From the NCBI RefSeq assembly GCF_946221515.1, contig NZ_CAMJVK010000015.1:1-32399 (forward strand): a stretch of DNA of 32,399 nucleotides, in the 5' to 3' direction. Under the pieces are notes generated by a model. The model was not told where the DNA came from. It worked only from the letters and a program-made list of their open reading frames with translations, and ran no database searches. A program made the translations under genes and the position numbers. Within the stretch, counting starts at the first letter, position 1. Each line of letters opens with the position of its first letter. Source of the DNA: an uncultured Fenollaria sp. (lineage in GTDB: Bacteria > Bacillota > Clostridia > Tissierellales > Peptoniphilaceae). Positions 14,568 to 23,492 of this stretch are shown here, piece after piece.

Positions 14568-15510
14568 TCACAGCATAAAAGATATTGGCCTAGCTATAGA
14601 AGAAGCTAATAGCATAAATATAATCTCTCACAAGTCTCCAGACGGGGACAACATGGGATCAACGCTTGGCCTTTATCTATCACTAAAAGAAAAGTATAAG
14701 AAGAAAAACATAAATATTATAAAACCAGATGATATTTCTAGCAAATACATCTTTATTGAGGAGAAAAAGTATTACAAAGAAAGCATGAGCGAGTGTGATT
14801 TGCTCATGGTTATTGACTGCGCTGACGAGAGAAGGCTTCTTAATGAAGATAATCTTAAAAAAGCGAAGAAAGTTATTAACATAGACCACCACAAGAGCAA
14901 TAAGTATTTTGGTGATATAAACTACGTTTTAGAAGAGTATTCATCCAGCGCAGAGATAGTCTACGACATCATAAAAGAGCTTGAGCTTCCTATGAACAAG
15001 GAAGTAGCCACTATGCTCTACATCGGCATAGATACTGACACTGGCAGGTTTATGTACTCATCGACAAGTGACGATACTATGCAAAAAGTTTCTAAGCTTA
15101 TGAGCTATGGCATCGATATAAATGAAATCAATATCAAGCTTTATAGAAGCATGAATAAAAATATTTTTGAGCTATATAAGCTTGCAATAAACAAGATTAA
15201 TTTCTACAAGGACTTTGCATATCTTGTCTTAGATAATGATGATTTTAACAAGACTAAGACTAGTAGGGACGATACAGATGATATACTTGCTTTTTTACAA
15301 GGACTTGAAGATTATGACATGATAGCTATAATCAAAGAAGTAAAGGACATATACAAAGTTTCTTTAAGAAGTAAGTATAAATACGATGTAGGAAGCATTG
15401 GTGAAGACTTTGATGGCGGCGGACATAAGTATGCAGCCGGTTTAACGTACAAGGGCGAGCTTGATGAGCTAATTAAAAAGCTGAAAGGATATGTAGACGA
15501 TGCAAATTAG
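14557..15510 (+). CDS. nrnA: DHH/DHHA1 phosphoesterase, NrnA-like oligoribonuclease
   Basis: Probable nanoRNase and 3'-phosphoadenosine 5'-phosphate phosphatase that clears short RNA fragments. Motifs: IISHKSPDGDNMGST (first Asp motif), LLMVIDCADERRL, INIDHHKSNKYFGD (DHH), TDTGRFMYSSTSD, and the DHHA1 GGGHKYAAG near the C-terminus. About 317 aa, in line with NrnA. Start is uncertain: GTG 14524, ATG 14551 and ATG 14557 are in frame and all lie inside rbfA; none has a strong SD. I use 14557 because AAAGAG (14541-14546) is ten bases away and the protein then begins as relatives do. rbfA-nrnA-truB order is common in Firmicutes. Confidence 0.88.
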   Translation: MKNNHSIKDIGLAIEEANSINIISHKSPDGDNMGSTLGLYLSLKEKYKKKNINIIKPDDISSKYIFIEEKKYYKESMSECDLLMVIDCADERRLLNEDNLKKAKKVINIDHHKSNKYFGDINYVLEEYSSSAEIVYDIIKELELPMNKEVATMLYIGIDTDTGRFMYSSTSDDTMQKVSKLMSYGIDINEINIKLYRSMNKNIFELYKLAINKINFYKDFAYLVLDNDDFNKTKTSRDDTDDILAFLQGLEDYDMIAIIKEVKDIYKVSLRSKYKYDVGSIGEDFDGGGHKYAAGLTYKGELDELIKKLKGYVDDAN

Positions 15511-16381
15511 TGGCGTAGTCAACGTGTTTAAAGAGAAGGGCAAGTCAAGTAGATACTACACAAATAAGGTGAAGCAGCTTAGCAAGATGAAGACTGGACA
15601 CGTAGGAACTTTAGATCCCATGGCCTTTGGCGTCTTGCCTATAGCGCTTGGAGAGGCAACTAAGTTTATAGATTACTTAGGCTTTGACAAAAAGGCCTAT
15701 ATATATAGAATAATTTTTGGTAAAACTACAGAGACCTTAGACGCCGAGTCAGAGATTAGCGATGAAGAGGCATGGAACTTTGAAAAGAATGATTTGCTAA
15801 GAGTTTTAGAAGAGATGGAAGGCGCCTACGAGCAAGTGCCACCAAAGTATTCAGCAAAGAAGATTGATGGCGTTCCTATGTATAAGCTAGCGAGAGAAAA
15901 TATTGACGTAGACACAGCTTCAAGAGCAAAAACTGTCCAAATTTATAAGAACAGACTATTGAAGTTTAACAAAGAAAAGTCATACGCCATAGTCATGAGC
16001 GAGGTTTCTACTGGAACTTACATTAGAACCCTTGCCTTTGATATAGCGCAGAGACTAGGGACTATATCGTATATCGATTACCTTATGAGGTACTACAGTG
16101 GTCCATTAAATATTGACGAGGCCATTTGCATAGACGATATGGATGAAGATGACCTTATTCCAGTCGATACGCTTATAGATTTGCCAGTCATAAAGCTTCA
16201 CGAAAAGAGGTTTAAGGCGGTTCAAAACGGCATGAACTCATATGTTAATGATGCCTACAATGAAGAGCAATACAAGGTTTACTGTGCTGATAAATTCTGC
16301 GGCATTGGCTATGTGAAAAAAGATGAGAATGGCAGAAAGAATATTTATATGAAAAAGGTTTATAAATATGAGGATAATTAA
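15500..16381 (+). CDS. truB: tRNA pseudouridine(55) synthase TruB
   Basis: Makes pseudouridine 55 in the T-loop of tRNAs. 293 aa. The catalytic motif is HVGTLDPMAFGVLPIALG (Asp at the TLD), with the N-terminal SGVVNVFKEKGKSS substrate segment and the later KYSAKKIDGVPMYKLAR and VSTGTYIRTLAFDIAQRLG motifs, all typical of TruB. The start ATG 15500 lies inside the nrnA end (11-base overlap) with AAAGGA a few bases upstream. The N-terminal motif is slightly divergent (SSRYYTN where most relatives have TS-D-V). Confidence 0.93.
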   Translation: MQISGVVNVFKEKGKSSRYYTNKVKQLSKMKTGHVGTLDPMAFGVLPIALGEATKFIDYLGFDKKAYIYRIIFGKTTETLDAESEISDEEAWNFEKNDLLRVLEEMEGAYEQVPPKYSAKKIDGVPMYKLARENIDVDTASRAKTVQIYKNRLLKFNKEKSYAIVMSEVSTGTYIRTLAFDIAQRLGTISYIDYLMRYYSGPLNIDEAICIDDMDEDDLIPVDTLIDLPVIKLHEKRFKAVQNGMNSYVNDAYNEEQYKVYCADKFCGIGYVKKDENGRKNIYMKKVYKYEDN

Positions 16382-17267
16382 TTTAAAAGATGAGTTTAGA
16401 AGTGAAGAATGCTATATAGCACTTGGCTACTTCGATGGCATGCACTTAGGTCATTTAAAAATAATTAAGAGCTGTATAAGCGATGCAAGACGCGATAAAG
16501 TAGAGTCAGCTGTTTTATTGCTTGACTTTAAAGGTGCTAAGAGCATTACACCAATCGATGACAAGATCAAGATACTTGAAGAGCTTGGCATAGATACCGT
16601 TTATCTAATTGATTTTACAGATGAGCTTAAAAGAACAAATCCAAAAGCCTTTGTCAAAGAGATACTACTAGATAGATTAAACGCGATAAGGACTTACTCG
16701 GGTGAAGATTATACTTTCGGTATAGACAGGCTTGGCGACACTGCACTTCTTAAAGAGATGATGAAAGAGGCAGGCGGTGAAGCAGTAGTATTAAATTTTG
16801 AACTTGATGAAGAGATGCAAAAGATTTCATCGAGCAATATTAAAAAGTTAATACTGTCAGGCGAAGTGATGAGTGCAAACAAAGACTTATCGAGGTACTA
16901 CTCAATCAAGTCAAAGGTTATTCACGGCAAAAGATTTGGCTCATCGGTCGGCATACCAACTGCAAACCTCAATATTAATACAGGCTACATCATTCCATAC
17001 CAAGGCGTATATGTAACGAAGATTAAGATTAAGGACCGTATTTATAAATCAGTTACTAGTGTAGGCAAAAACCTAAGCTTTTACGAAGACTTTGTTAGTG
17101 TTGAGACTAACATATTTGACTTCGATGATGATATATATGATGACACAGTTAGATTATATTTCATCTATAGGATTAGAGATATGTTAAACTTTGCTGACAA
17201 GGATGATTTACTTAAACAGATTAGAAGCGATATTGATTTTGCGAAAAATTTTGAAGATTATTTATAA
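16368..17267 (+). CDS. ribF: Bifunctional riboflavin kinase / FAD synthetase
   Basis: Converts riboflavin to FMN and FMN to FAD. 299 aa, normal size. N-terminal nucleotidyltransferase half: ALGYFDGMHLGHLKII (the -G-FDG-H-GH- signature), TYSGEDYTFGIDRLGD, and ISSSNIKKLILSGEV. C-terminal kinase half: VIHGKRFGSSVGIPTANL, PYQGVYVTKI, SVTSVGKN and VETNIFDFDDDIYDD with the catalytic glutamate. The start ATG 16368 overlaps truB by 14 bases. It is the last gene before the rpsO promoter; I see no terminator hairpin after it, so some read-through into rpsO is likely. Confidence 0.94.
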   Translation: MRIINLKDEFRSEECYIALGYFDGMHLGHLKIIKSCISDARRDKVESAVLLLDFKGAKSITPIDDKIKILEELGIDTVYLIDFTDELKRTNPKAFVKEILLDRLNAIRTYSGEDYTFGIDRLGDTALLKEMMKEAGGEAVVLNFELDEEMQKISSSNIKKLILSGEVMSANKDLSRYYSIKSKVIHGKRFGSSVGIPTANLNINTGYIIPYQGVYVTKIKIKDRIYKSVTSVGKNLSFYEDFVSVETNIFDFDDDIYDDTVRLYFIYRIRDMLNFADKDDLLKQIRSDIDFAKNFEDYL

Positions 17268-17284
17268 TTATGAGTATAAAATGC

Positions 17285-17313
17285 TTTACAAATGCTAAAG
17301 TTCATGATATACT
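17285..17313 (+). promoter_or_regulatory. Sigma-A promoter of rpsO
   Basis: TTTACA (17285-17290), 17-base spacer, TATACT (17308-17313), transcription start expected near 17320. It lies 18 bases after ribF and gives rpsO a leader of about 75 bases. Confidence 0.75.
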
Positions 17314-17319
17314 AATATA

Positions 17320-17394
17320 GGTACCTTATGCTACGTATATCGTTCCCGTCGATACACTTGGCTGAGGCAAATATTATTAAGGGGGAAACATTAA
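17320..17394 (+). promoter_or_regulatory. rpsO 5' leader, possible S15 autoregulatory element
   Basis: The 75-base leader between predicted start and ATG is more GC-rich than other gaps. CCTTA (17324-17328) can pair with TAAGG (17378-17382), which overlaps the AAGGGGG ribosome site; a second small helix can form around TTCCCG (17343-17348). S15 represses its own mRNA through structured leaders in several bacteria. That this leader does so is inference. Confidence 0.4.
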
Positions 17395-17661
17395 ATGTTA
17401 ACAAAAGAAGAAAAATCAAAAATCATTGACGATTTTAAAATGCATGAAGGAGACACTGGTTCTACAGAAGTACAAATAGCTATACTTACTAAGAGAATCA
17501 ACGATCTTACAGAACACTTAAAGACACACAAGAAAGACCATCACTCAAGAAGAGGATTATTTAAAATGATTGGTAAGAGAAAAGGTCTTCTAAAATATTT
17601 GTATGACACTGATATTAACAAATATCGTGAATTGATAGAAAGATTAAATATCAGAGGATAA
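17395..17661 (+). CDS. rpsO: 30S ribosomal protein S15
   Basis: Primary 16S rRNA-binding protein of the small subunit. 88 aa, exactly the usual length. Conserved features: GDTGSTEVQIAILTKRINDLTEHL (split here as GDTGSTEVQIAI and LTKRINDLTEHL), HKKDHHSRRGL and GKRKGLLKYL (the rRNA-contacting helices). ATG 17395 follows AAGGGGG by 9 bases. It is cotranscribed with pnp through a partial terminator, the same rpsO-pnp arrangement as in many bacteria. Confidence 0.97.
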   Translation: MLTKEEKSKIIDDFKMHEGDTGSTEVQIAILTKRINDLTEHLKTHKKDHHSRRGLFKMIGKRKGLLKYLYDTDINKYRELIERLNIRG

Positions 17662-17687
17662 AGAGGGCGGGGCTATCCCGCTCTTTT
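17661..17687 (+). terminator. Weak terminator / processing hairpin between rpsO and pnp
   Basis: AAGAG-GG-CGGG (17661-17671) pairs with CCCGCTCTT (17677-17685) with a two-base bulge and GCTAT loop; the T-run is short (TTTTG). The imperfect stem and short U-tract suggest partial read-through into pnp, as known for the E. coli rpsO-pnp gap. pnp has no visible promoter of its own here. Confidence 0.65.
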
Positions 17688-17709
17688 GTTAGATTAAAGG
17701 AGATGTGAG

Positions 17710-19806
17710 ATGCAAGAAAATTTTAAAACTACCTTAGCAGGTAGACCTTTAGAAATTGAAACAGGAAAGATGTGCGAGCAAGCTGGTGGTTCTTGCTTAG
17801 TTAAGTATGGAGATACTTACGTTTTAGTTAATGCGACAAGCACAAAAGCACCTAGAGAAGGGGTAGACTTCTTCCCACTAAGTGTAGACTACGAAGAAAA
17901 GTTTTATTCTGTTGGTAAGATACCAGGAGGATATATAAAGAGAGAGGGAAGACCTTCAGAGAAAGCAGTTTTAACTTCAAGGCTGATTGATAGACCAATT
18001 AGACCTTTATTTCCTGAGGGCTTTTTTAATGATGTACAAGTTATAGCTACTGTATTATCAGTAGACCCAGATAATAGCCCAGAAATCGCTGCGATGATTG
18101 GTTCATCAGTAGCTCTATGTATTTCTGATATACCATTTAACGGACCAACTGCATCAGTTTACGTTGGACTTATAGATGGAGAATATGTAATCAACCCAAC
18201 ACAAGAAGAGATGGATAAGTCAGATATAAACCTATGTATATCAGGTACAAAGGACGCCATCATGATGGTTGAATCAGGATCAAATGAAGTTTCTGAAGAA
18301 GAAATGATTAAGGCTATACTAAAAGGACATGAAGCTATCAAAGAAGTATGTGCATTTGAAGAAGAAATTATTAAAAAGATAGGCAAAGAAAAATATTCAT
18401 TTGAAAAATTTGAAGCTAAAGAAGAAATATTTAAAGAAATAGATGAAGAATTCAGAGAAGACATCAAAAACTCAATATTCGAAGCTGATAAGGTTCAAAG
18501 AATTGAAAACAGTGAATCTCTTAAGGATACTATAGTAAATAAATATCTTGAAAAGTATCCAGATGATCAAAAGAGCATACTAAAGACTATTGACGATATT
18601 ACAAGTGAAGAGTTCAGAAAAGGTATACTTGAAAGAAACTTAAGACCAGATGGAAGAAATACTGAACAAATCAGACCACTTTCTGCTGAAGTTGGCTTAT
18701 TGCCAAGAGCTCACGGCTCAGGACTATTTAAGAGAGGTCAAACTCAAGTATTAACTATAGCTACACTTGGCTCATTCGGCGACAGCCAATCACAAGACGG
18801 CCTAGTTGAAGAAGGCGAAAAACACTACATGCATCAATACAATTTCCCACCATATTCAGTAGGAGACGTTAGACCGCTTAGAAGCCCTGGTAGAAGAGAA
18901 ATTGGCCACGGAGCACTTGCTGAAAGAGCTCTAGTTCCAGTTATACCTTCACTTGAAGAGTTCCCATATACAATTAGACTTGTATCAGAAGTACTAAGCT
19001 CAAACGGCTCTTCATCACAAGCAAGTATCTGCGGTTCAACACTAGCTCTTATGGATGCGGGTGTACCTATTAAAAAACCAGTAGCAGGTATTGCTATGGG
19101 ACTTATTAAGTCAGAAGAAACTACTAAGATATTAACAGATATACAAGGTCTTGAAGACCACCTTGGCGACATGGACTTTAAAGTAGCTGGTACTAAGGAC
19201 GGTATCACAGCTATGCAAATGGATATCAAGGTTCAAGGTATAGACGAAGAGATAATGAAAGTTGCTCTAGAACAAGCAAAGGCAGCAAGATTCCAAATAC
19301 TTGATGTAATCAGATCAGCTATCGATGCACCAAGAGCAGAATTGTCAGAATACGCTCCAAAGATTGCAACTATCAAAATTGATCCAGACAAGATTAGAGA
19401 CGTTATCGGCTCAGGCGGAAAGGTAATTAACAAGATTATCGAAGAAACAGGCGCTAAGATTGATATCACTGATGACGGTGACGTATACATCTCAGCTGAT
19501 ACTATGGATGGCGTTAACGGCGCTAAGAAGATGATTGAAGACATCGTTAAAGAAGTAGAAGTTGGCGAAGTTTACTTTGGTAAGGTTAATAGAATAACTA
19601 ATTTCGGTGCCTTTGTTGAAGTGTTAAACGGCAAAGAAGGCTTACTACACATCTCGCAAATCTCTAAGGAAAGAGTAAATAAAGTTGAAGATGTATTAAA
19701 GCTAGGTGACGAAATCATGGTTAAGGTTACATCTATTGACGAACAAGGTAGAATCAATCTTTCAAGAAAAGCTTTAGTAGAAAATTCTGATGAAGAATCT
19801 AAATAA
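17710..19806 (+). CDS. pnp: Polyribonucleotide nucleotidyltransferase (PNPase)
   Basis: Phosphorolytic 3'-5' exoribonuclease, trimeric, degrades mRNA. 698 aa, normal length. Layout: RNase PH domain 1 (about 10-140, GRPLEIETGKMCEQAGGSC), helical linker (about 150-300), catalytic RNase PH domain 2 (about 310-540, LRPDGRNTEQIRPLSAEVG; GRREIGHGALAERAL), KH domain with IGSGGKVINKI at about 564-574, and S1 domain about 620-690 (YFGKVNRITNFGAFVEVLNG, ending INLSRKAL). Start ATG 17710 after AAGGAG. dut starts 12 bases after the stop. Confidence 0.97.
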   Translation: MQENFKTTLAGRPLEIETGKMCEQAGGSCLVKYGDTYVLVNATSTKAPREGVDFFPLSVDYEEKFYSVGKIPGGYIKREGRPSEKAVLTSRLIDRPIRPLFPEGFFNDVQVIATVLSVDPDNSPEIAAMIGSSVALCISDIPFNGPTASVYVGLIDGEYVINPTQEEMDKSDINLCISGTKDAIMMVESGSNEVSEEEMIKAILKGHEAIKEVCAFEEEIIKKIGKEKYSFEKFEAKEEIFKEIDEEFREDIKNSIFEADKVQRIENSESLKDTIVNKYLEKYPDDQKSILKTIDDITSEEFRKGILERNLRPDGRNTEQIRPLSAEVGLLPRAHGSGLFKRGQTQVLTIATLGSFGDSQSQDGLVEEGEKHYMHQYNFPPYSVGDVRPLRSPGRREIGHGALAERALVPVIPSLEEFPYTIRLVSEVLSSNGSSSQASICGSTLALMDAGVPIKKPVAGIAMGLIKSEETTKILTDIQGLEDHLGDMDFKVAGTKDGITAMQMDIKVQGIDEEIMKVALEQAKAARFQILDVIRSAIDAPRAELSEYAPKIATIKIDPDKIRDVIGSGGKVINKIIEETGAKIDITDDGDVYISADTMDGVNGAKKMIEDIVKEVEVGEVYFGKVNRITNFGAFVEVLNGKEGLLHISQISKERVNKVEDVLKLGDEIMVKVTSIDEQGRINLSRKALVENSDEESK

Positions 19807-19818
19807 TTAGGATAAAAT

Positions 19819-20256
19819 ATGGCTACTATTAAAATAATAAACAAGAGTAAAAACGATATACCAAAATACCAAACTGAAAACTCTGCTGGCGTTGATATAA
19901 GAGCTTCACTTGATGAGGACCTTGTATTAAAGGCAGGCGAGTTCAAACTAGTAAGTACAGGTATCTACCTAGAGATACCTTCCTCTTACGAAGTTCAAAT
20001 CAGAGCAAGATCTGGCCTTAGCATTAAGCACGGCATTGGTCTTGTCAATGGTATAGGCACTATCGACAGTGATTACAGAGGCGAAATAAAGGTGCCTCTA
20101 ATAAACTTTTCAAAAGAAGATTTTACTATTGAGAATGGTATGAGAATCGCTCAAATGGTTTTATCTAAGTACGAAAAGATAGATTTTGAAGAAGTAGATG
20201 AGCTTTCAGACTCTGAAAGACAAGATGGCGGCTTTGGATCGACAGGAGTAAAATAA
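19819..20256 (+). CDS. dut: Deoxyuridine triphosphatase (dUTPase)
   Basis: Hydrolyses dUTP to dUMP, keeping uracil out of DNA and feeding thymidylate synthesis. 145 aa trimeric type. All five motifs are visible: NSAGVDIRAS (I), RARSGLSIKHG (II), GTIDSDYRGEI (III, catalytic Asp), NGMRIAQMVL (IV) and RQDGGFGSTG (V). The last motif, often disordered, is complete. Start ATG 19819 has only a weak AGGAT site; the gene is 12 bases after pnp and its stop shares one base with the uppP start (TAATG). Confidence 0.96.
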   Translation: MATIKIINKSKNDIPKYQTENSAGVDIRASLDEDLVLKAGEFKLVSTGIYLEIPSSYEVQIRARSGLSIKHGIGLVNGIGTIDSDYRGEIKVPLINFSKEDFTIENGMRIAQMVLSKYEKIDFEEVDELSDSERQDGGFGSTGVK

Positions 20257-21083
20257 TGACATTACTTAAAGCAATTATACTCGCTATCGTTCAAGGCATA
20301 ACAGAGTTTTTACCAATAAGCTCATCAGGCCACTTGGCCATACTACAAATATTATTCAATGTAAAAGAAGGTAATGTATTTTTCTCGCAAGTTTTACACT
20401 TCGGAACATTGCTTTCTATTTTGCTTGTTTATCATAAACAAGTTATAAACATGATCGTGGAGTTTTTCAAAATGCTTGGCTCCTTAATAAAAAGAGAAAA
20501 GATCGAGCTAAACCACTATCAAAAACTAGCTCTATACATCATATTAGCGACTATACCTACAGTTATCATCGCTTTGTTTATAGAGAAGTATTTGGATCAA
20601 TTATATATGTCTTCATTAATCATAGGACTATGCTTTATAATAACAGCCTTTATGATATACTTCATCGACATCAATATTCATGGTAAAAATACTATGAGGA
20701 TAACAGATGATGGCGTGCCTAAAGTGCTTGCTATAGGAGCAGTTCAAGGCGTTGCAGCACTACCAGGTATATCAAGATCAGGCTCAACTATATTTATATC
20801 TCACATATTGGGAATAAATAAGAAGGATGCGGTAGATTTTTCTTTTCTACTAGCTATACCAGCCATGCTTGGCGGCTTCATACTAGGTTTAAAAGACATA
20901 TTCAAAGAAGGATCACAAGTAAGCTTCGACATCAATGCGATTGTTGGACTTATTGTGAGCTTCATAACTGGAGTTTTAGCAATCAGATTAATAAAAGTGC
21001 TTATTAAGAAGAAAAAATTCCATGTATTTTCATATTACTTAGTTATACTAGGTATTATTTGTATAGTATTAAATTTTATATAA
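20256..21083 (+). CDS. uppP: Undecaprenyl-diphosphatase UppP (BacA)
   Basis: Integral membrane enzyme that recycles undecaprenyl pyrophosphate to the lipid carrier for peptidoglycan; also gives bacitracin resistance. 275 aa, several membrane helices. Family motifs: VQGITEFLPISSSGHLAIL (residues about 11-29) and AVQGVAALPGISRSGSTIF (about 164-182), which hold the catalytic Glu/Ser/Arg residues. It is translationally coupled to dut. ftsK follows 24 bases later. Confidence 0.95.
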   Translation: MTLLKAIILAIVQGITEFLPISSSGHLAILQILFNVKEGNVFFSQVLHFGTLLSILLVYHKQVINMIVEFFKMLGSLIKREKIELNHYQKLALYIILATIPTVIIALFIEKYLDQLYMSSLIIGLCFIITAFMIYFIDINIHGKNTMRITDDGVPKVLAIGAVQGVAALPGISRSGSTIFISHILGINKKDAVDFSFLLAIPAMLGGFILGLKDIFKEGSQVSFDINAIVGLIVSFITGVLAIRLIKVLIKKKKFHVFSYYLVILGIICIVLNFI

Positions 21084-21107
21084 AAGATATATAAGCGAAG
21101 GGATTGT

Positions 21108-23492
21108 ATGAGAACTACAAATAAAAGAACAAACAAAAGAACTAAGAGTAAAACAAATAAAAAGGTAGATAAGAACGAATCTTTATTGATATCTGGTCTT
21201 ATAATACTTTTTGCGTCCATATTTTTGCTAATTTTTGCAAATAGTGATGCAACAGGTGTTTTTGGCAGATGGATAAAGAACAGTCTTGTCTACCTTTTTT
21301 CAATTGGATACAATATATTTTTATTCTACTTAATGGCTATATCTTTGGTATTATTAATTCCAAAGTCAAGGAAATATGCTAGCAAATTGATTATATCTTT
21401 AAGCATAGTCTTCCTAAGCCTTTTAGTTATATTCGACTCATCGACAGTAGTGATGAGCTCATTCTCTTCGCACGTATCTCAAGCGACAGAGCTAGCAAGT
21501 GAATTAAACTCAGGCGGGCTTATAGGCGGAGTAGTTGGTTACTTGTTCTACAGGCTTTTTGGCGGCGTTGGAACAGTTATAGTTCTAGTTATTATCAACA
21601 TAATTAACATATATACATTAACTAGCATCAACAGAGCTGATATAGTTAAAACAACAGATAATACTATGAATAAGCTTCAAGATGGCGTTGAAAATAGCAT
21701 AGAAAAGATCAAGGTAAAGAGAGAAGAGAAGAAGAATAGAAAGATAATGTCTTCTGATGACATTTTTAATGACGAAGATGAAGTAAAAGCTATAGACAGT
21801 GATAATAATAATACTTCAAATCATAACGATATTAAGATTGAAGGCCTTGATGATGATCTTTTCGATATAAATATTAATGACTCATCAAGGGCTAATAGCC
21901 TTGACACAATTGACAAGCCTAGTGAAGATAAAAAAGCAAATGAGGATAAAAAGCCTGAGAGAAAAGCTAAGCCTAGTAAAAAAGAAAGTGAAAAGACAGA
22001 AGATACTGGTGGAGAAATTGATATAGAAAAAGAAATTCACAATGAAGACATAATTCATTACGAATTCCCATCATTAAATCTTCTTAAAGAAGTTGAAGTA
22101 AGTAACACTAGCTCAAAAGGCAGAGAGATTAAGAACAATATCAAAATTATTCAAGATACACTTAATAACTTTGGCGTCGATGCAAAGGTAATTGGCGTTA
22201 ACAGCGGTCCGACTATTACCTCATACGAGATAAGTCTTGCTGCTGGAGTAAAGGTAAGTAAGATACTAAGCCTATCAGATAACTTAGCTCTAGCACTAGC
22301 AACGACTGATATAAGGATACTTGCGCCTATACCAGGCAAGAGCGCAGTCGGCATAGAAGTGCCTAATAAGCATAAAGATACGCTTCTACTAAAAGAAATT
22401 TTGGATAGCGATGAATTTAGAAATCTTAAGTCAAAATTGCCGCTTGCTCTAGGAAAAGATGTTACAGGCAATACCATCATCAGTTCTATCGCCAATATGC
22501 CTCACTTACTTATAGCGGGGGCAACGGGTTCAGGTAAGAGTGTTTGTATCAACACCATAATCATGAGTATACTTTACAAGGCAAGACCTGATGAAGTTAA
22601 ATTAATCATGATTGACCCGAAAGTTGTTGAATTAAACGTTTATAACAATATACCTCATCTATTGATACCGGTAGTGACAAACGCTAAAAAGGCGCAATTC
22701 TCACTAAATTGGGCTGTTCAAGAGATGGAGAGAAGATACCAATTATTTGCGAAGAACAATGTTAAGGACATGCAAAGCTATAACGAGCTTGATACTATCA
22801 CTGAAAAGATGCCTCAAATCGTTATAATTATAGACGAGCTTGCTGACTTAATGATGGTTGCTGCAACAGAGGTCGAAGATGCCATCTGTAGACTTGCTCA
22901 AATGGCGAGAGCAGCGGGCATGCACCTAATTGTAGCGACACAAAGACCATCGGTCGATGTTATTACAGGAACTATCAAGGCAAACATTCCTTCGAGAATT
23001 TCCTTCCAAGTTTCCTCGCAAATAGACTCAAGAACTATACTAGACATGAGCGGCGCAGAAAAACTACTAGGCAAGGGCGATATGCTTTACTATCCATCGA
23101 ATCTATCAAAGCCAATCAGAGTTCAAGGCGCCTTTGTCAGCGATAAAGAGGTTAAGAGTGTTTGCGACTTCATCAGAAATCAAGGTGAAGCAAATTACAA
23201 TCAAGAAGCGGTTGAATCCATCACAACAAATAACACTAGCCAAACAATGCAAGACGATAAGGACGAGCTATATAATGATGCGGTTAAGTTAGTTGTAGCT
23301 GATGGACAAGCGTCGATATCATACTTACAAAGAAAGCTTAAGATAGGCTACTCACGTGCAGCAAGAATCGTCGATCAAATGGAAGAGATGGGCGTTGTGA
23401 GCGGCTACGATGGATCAAAGCCAAGAAAAGTACTGATTGAAGAAGAAGACTTAGAAAATTTATACGGTGAAAGCGGTGACGGACTTGAATAA
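21108..23492 (+). CDS. ftsK: DNA translocase FtsK/SpoIIIE
   Basis: Membrane-anchored ATP-driven DNA pump for chromosome segregation at division. 794 aa. N-terminus is very basic (residues 1-24), then four membrane segments (about 26-46, 61-84, 90-110, 140-172), a charged disordered linker (about 180-320), the RecA-like motor with Walker A GATGSGKS (471-478) and Walker B IVIIIDELADLM, and a C-terminal winged-helix gamma domain (about 720-785, LYNDAVKLVVADGQASISYL; KIGYSRAARIVDQMEEMGVV) that reads orienting DNA sequences. Start ATG 21108 after AAGGGA. rimO overlaps its 3' end. The sequence alone does not tell whether it works in division or sporulation. Confidence 0.95.
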   Translation: MRTTNKRTNKRTKSKTNKKVDKNESLLISGLIILFASIFLLIFANSDATGVFGRWIKNSLVYLFSIGYNIFLFYLMAISLVLLIPKSRKYASKLIISLSIVFLSLLVIFDSSTVVMSSFSSHVSQATELASELNSGGLIGGVVGYLFYRLFGGVGTVIVLVIINIINIYTLTSINRADIVKTTDNTMNKLQDGVENSIEKIKVKREEKKNRKIMSSDDIFNDEDEVKAIDSDNNNTSNHNDIKIEGLDDDLFDININDSSRANSLDTIDKPSEDKKANEDKKPERKAKPSKKESEKTEDTGGEIDIEKEIHNEDIIHYEFPSLNLLKEVEVSNTSSKGREIKNNIKIIQDTLNNFGVDAKVIGVNSGPTITSYEISLAAGVKVSKILSLSDNLALALATTDIRILAPIPGKSAVGIEVPNKHKDTLLLKEILDSDEFRNLKSKLPLALGKDVTGNTIISSIANMPHLLIAGATGSGKSVCINTIIMSILYKARPDEVKLIMIDPKVVELNVYNNIPHLLIPVVTNAKKAQFSLNWAVQEMERRYQLFAKNNVKDMQSYNELDTITEKMPQIVIIIDELADLMMVAATEVEDAICRLAQMARAAGMHLIVATQRPSVDVITGTIKANIPSRISFQVSSQIDSRTILDMSGAEKLLGKGDMLYYPSNLSKPIRVQGAFVSDKEVKSVCDFIRNQGEANYNQEAVESITTNNTSQTMQDDKDELYNDAVKLVVADGQASISYLQRKLKIGYSRAARIVDQMEEMGVVSGYDGSKPRKVLIEEEDLENLYGESGDGLE

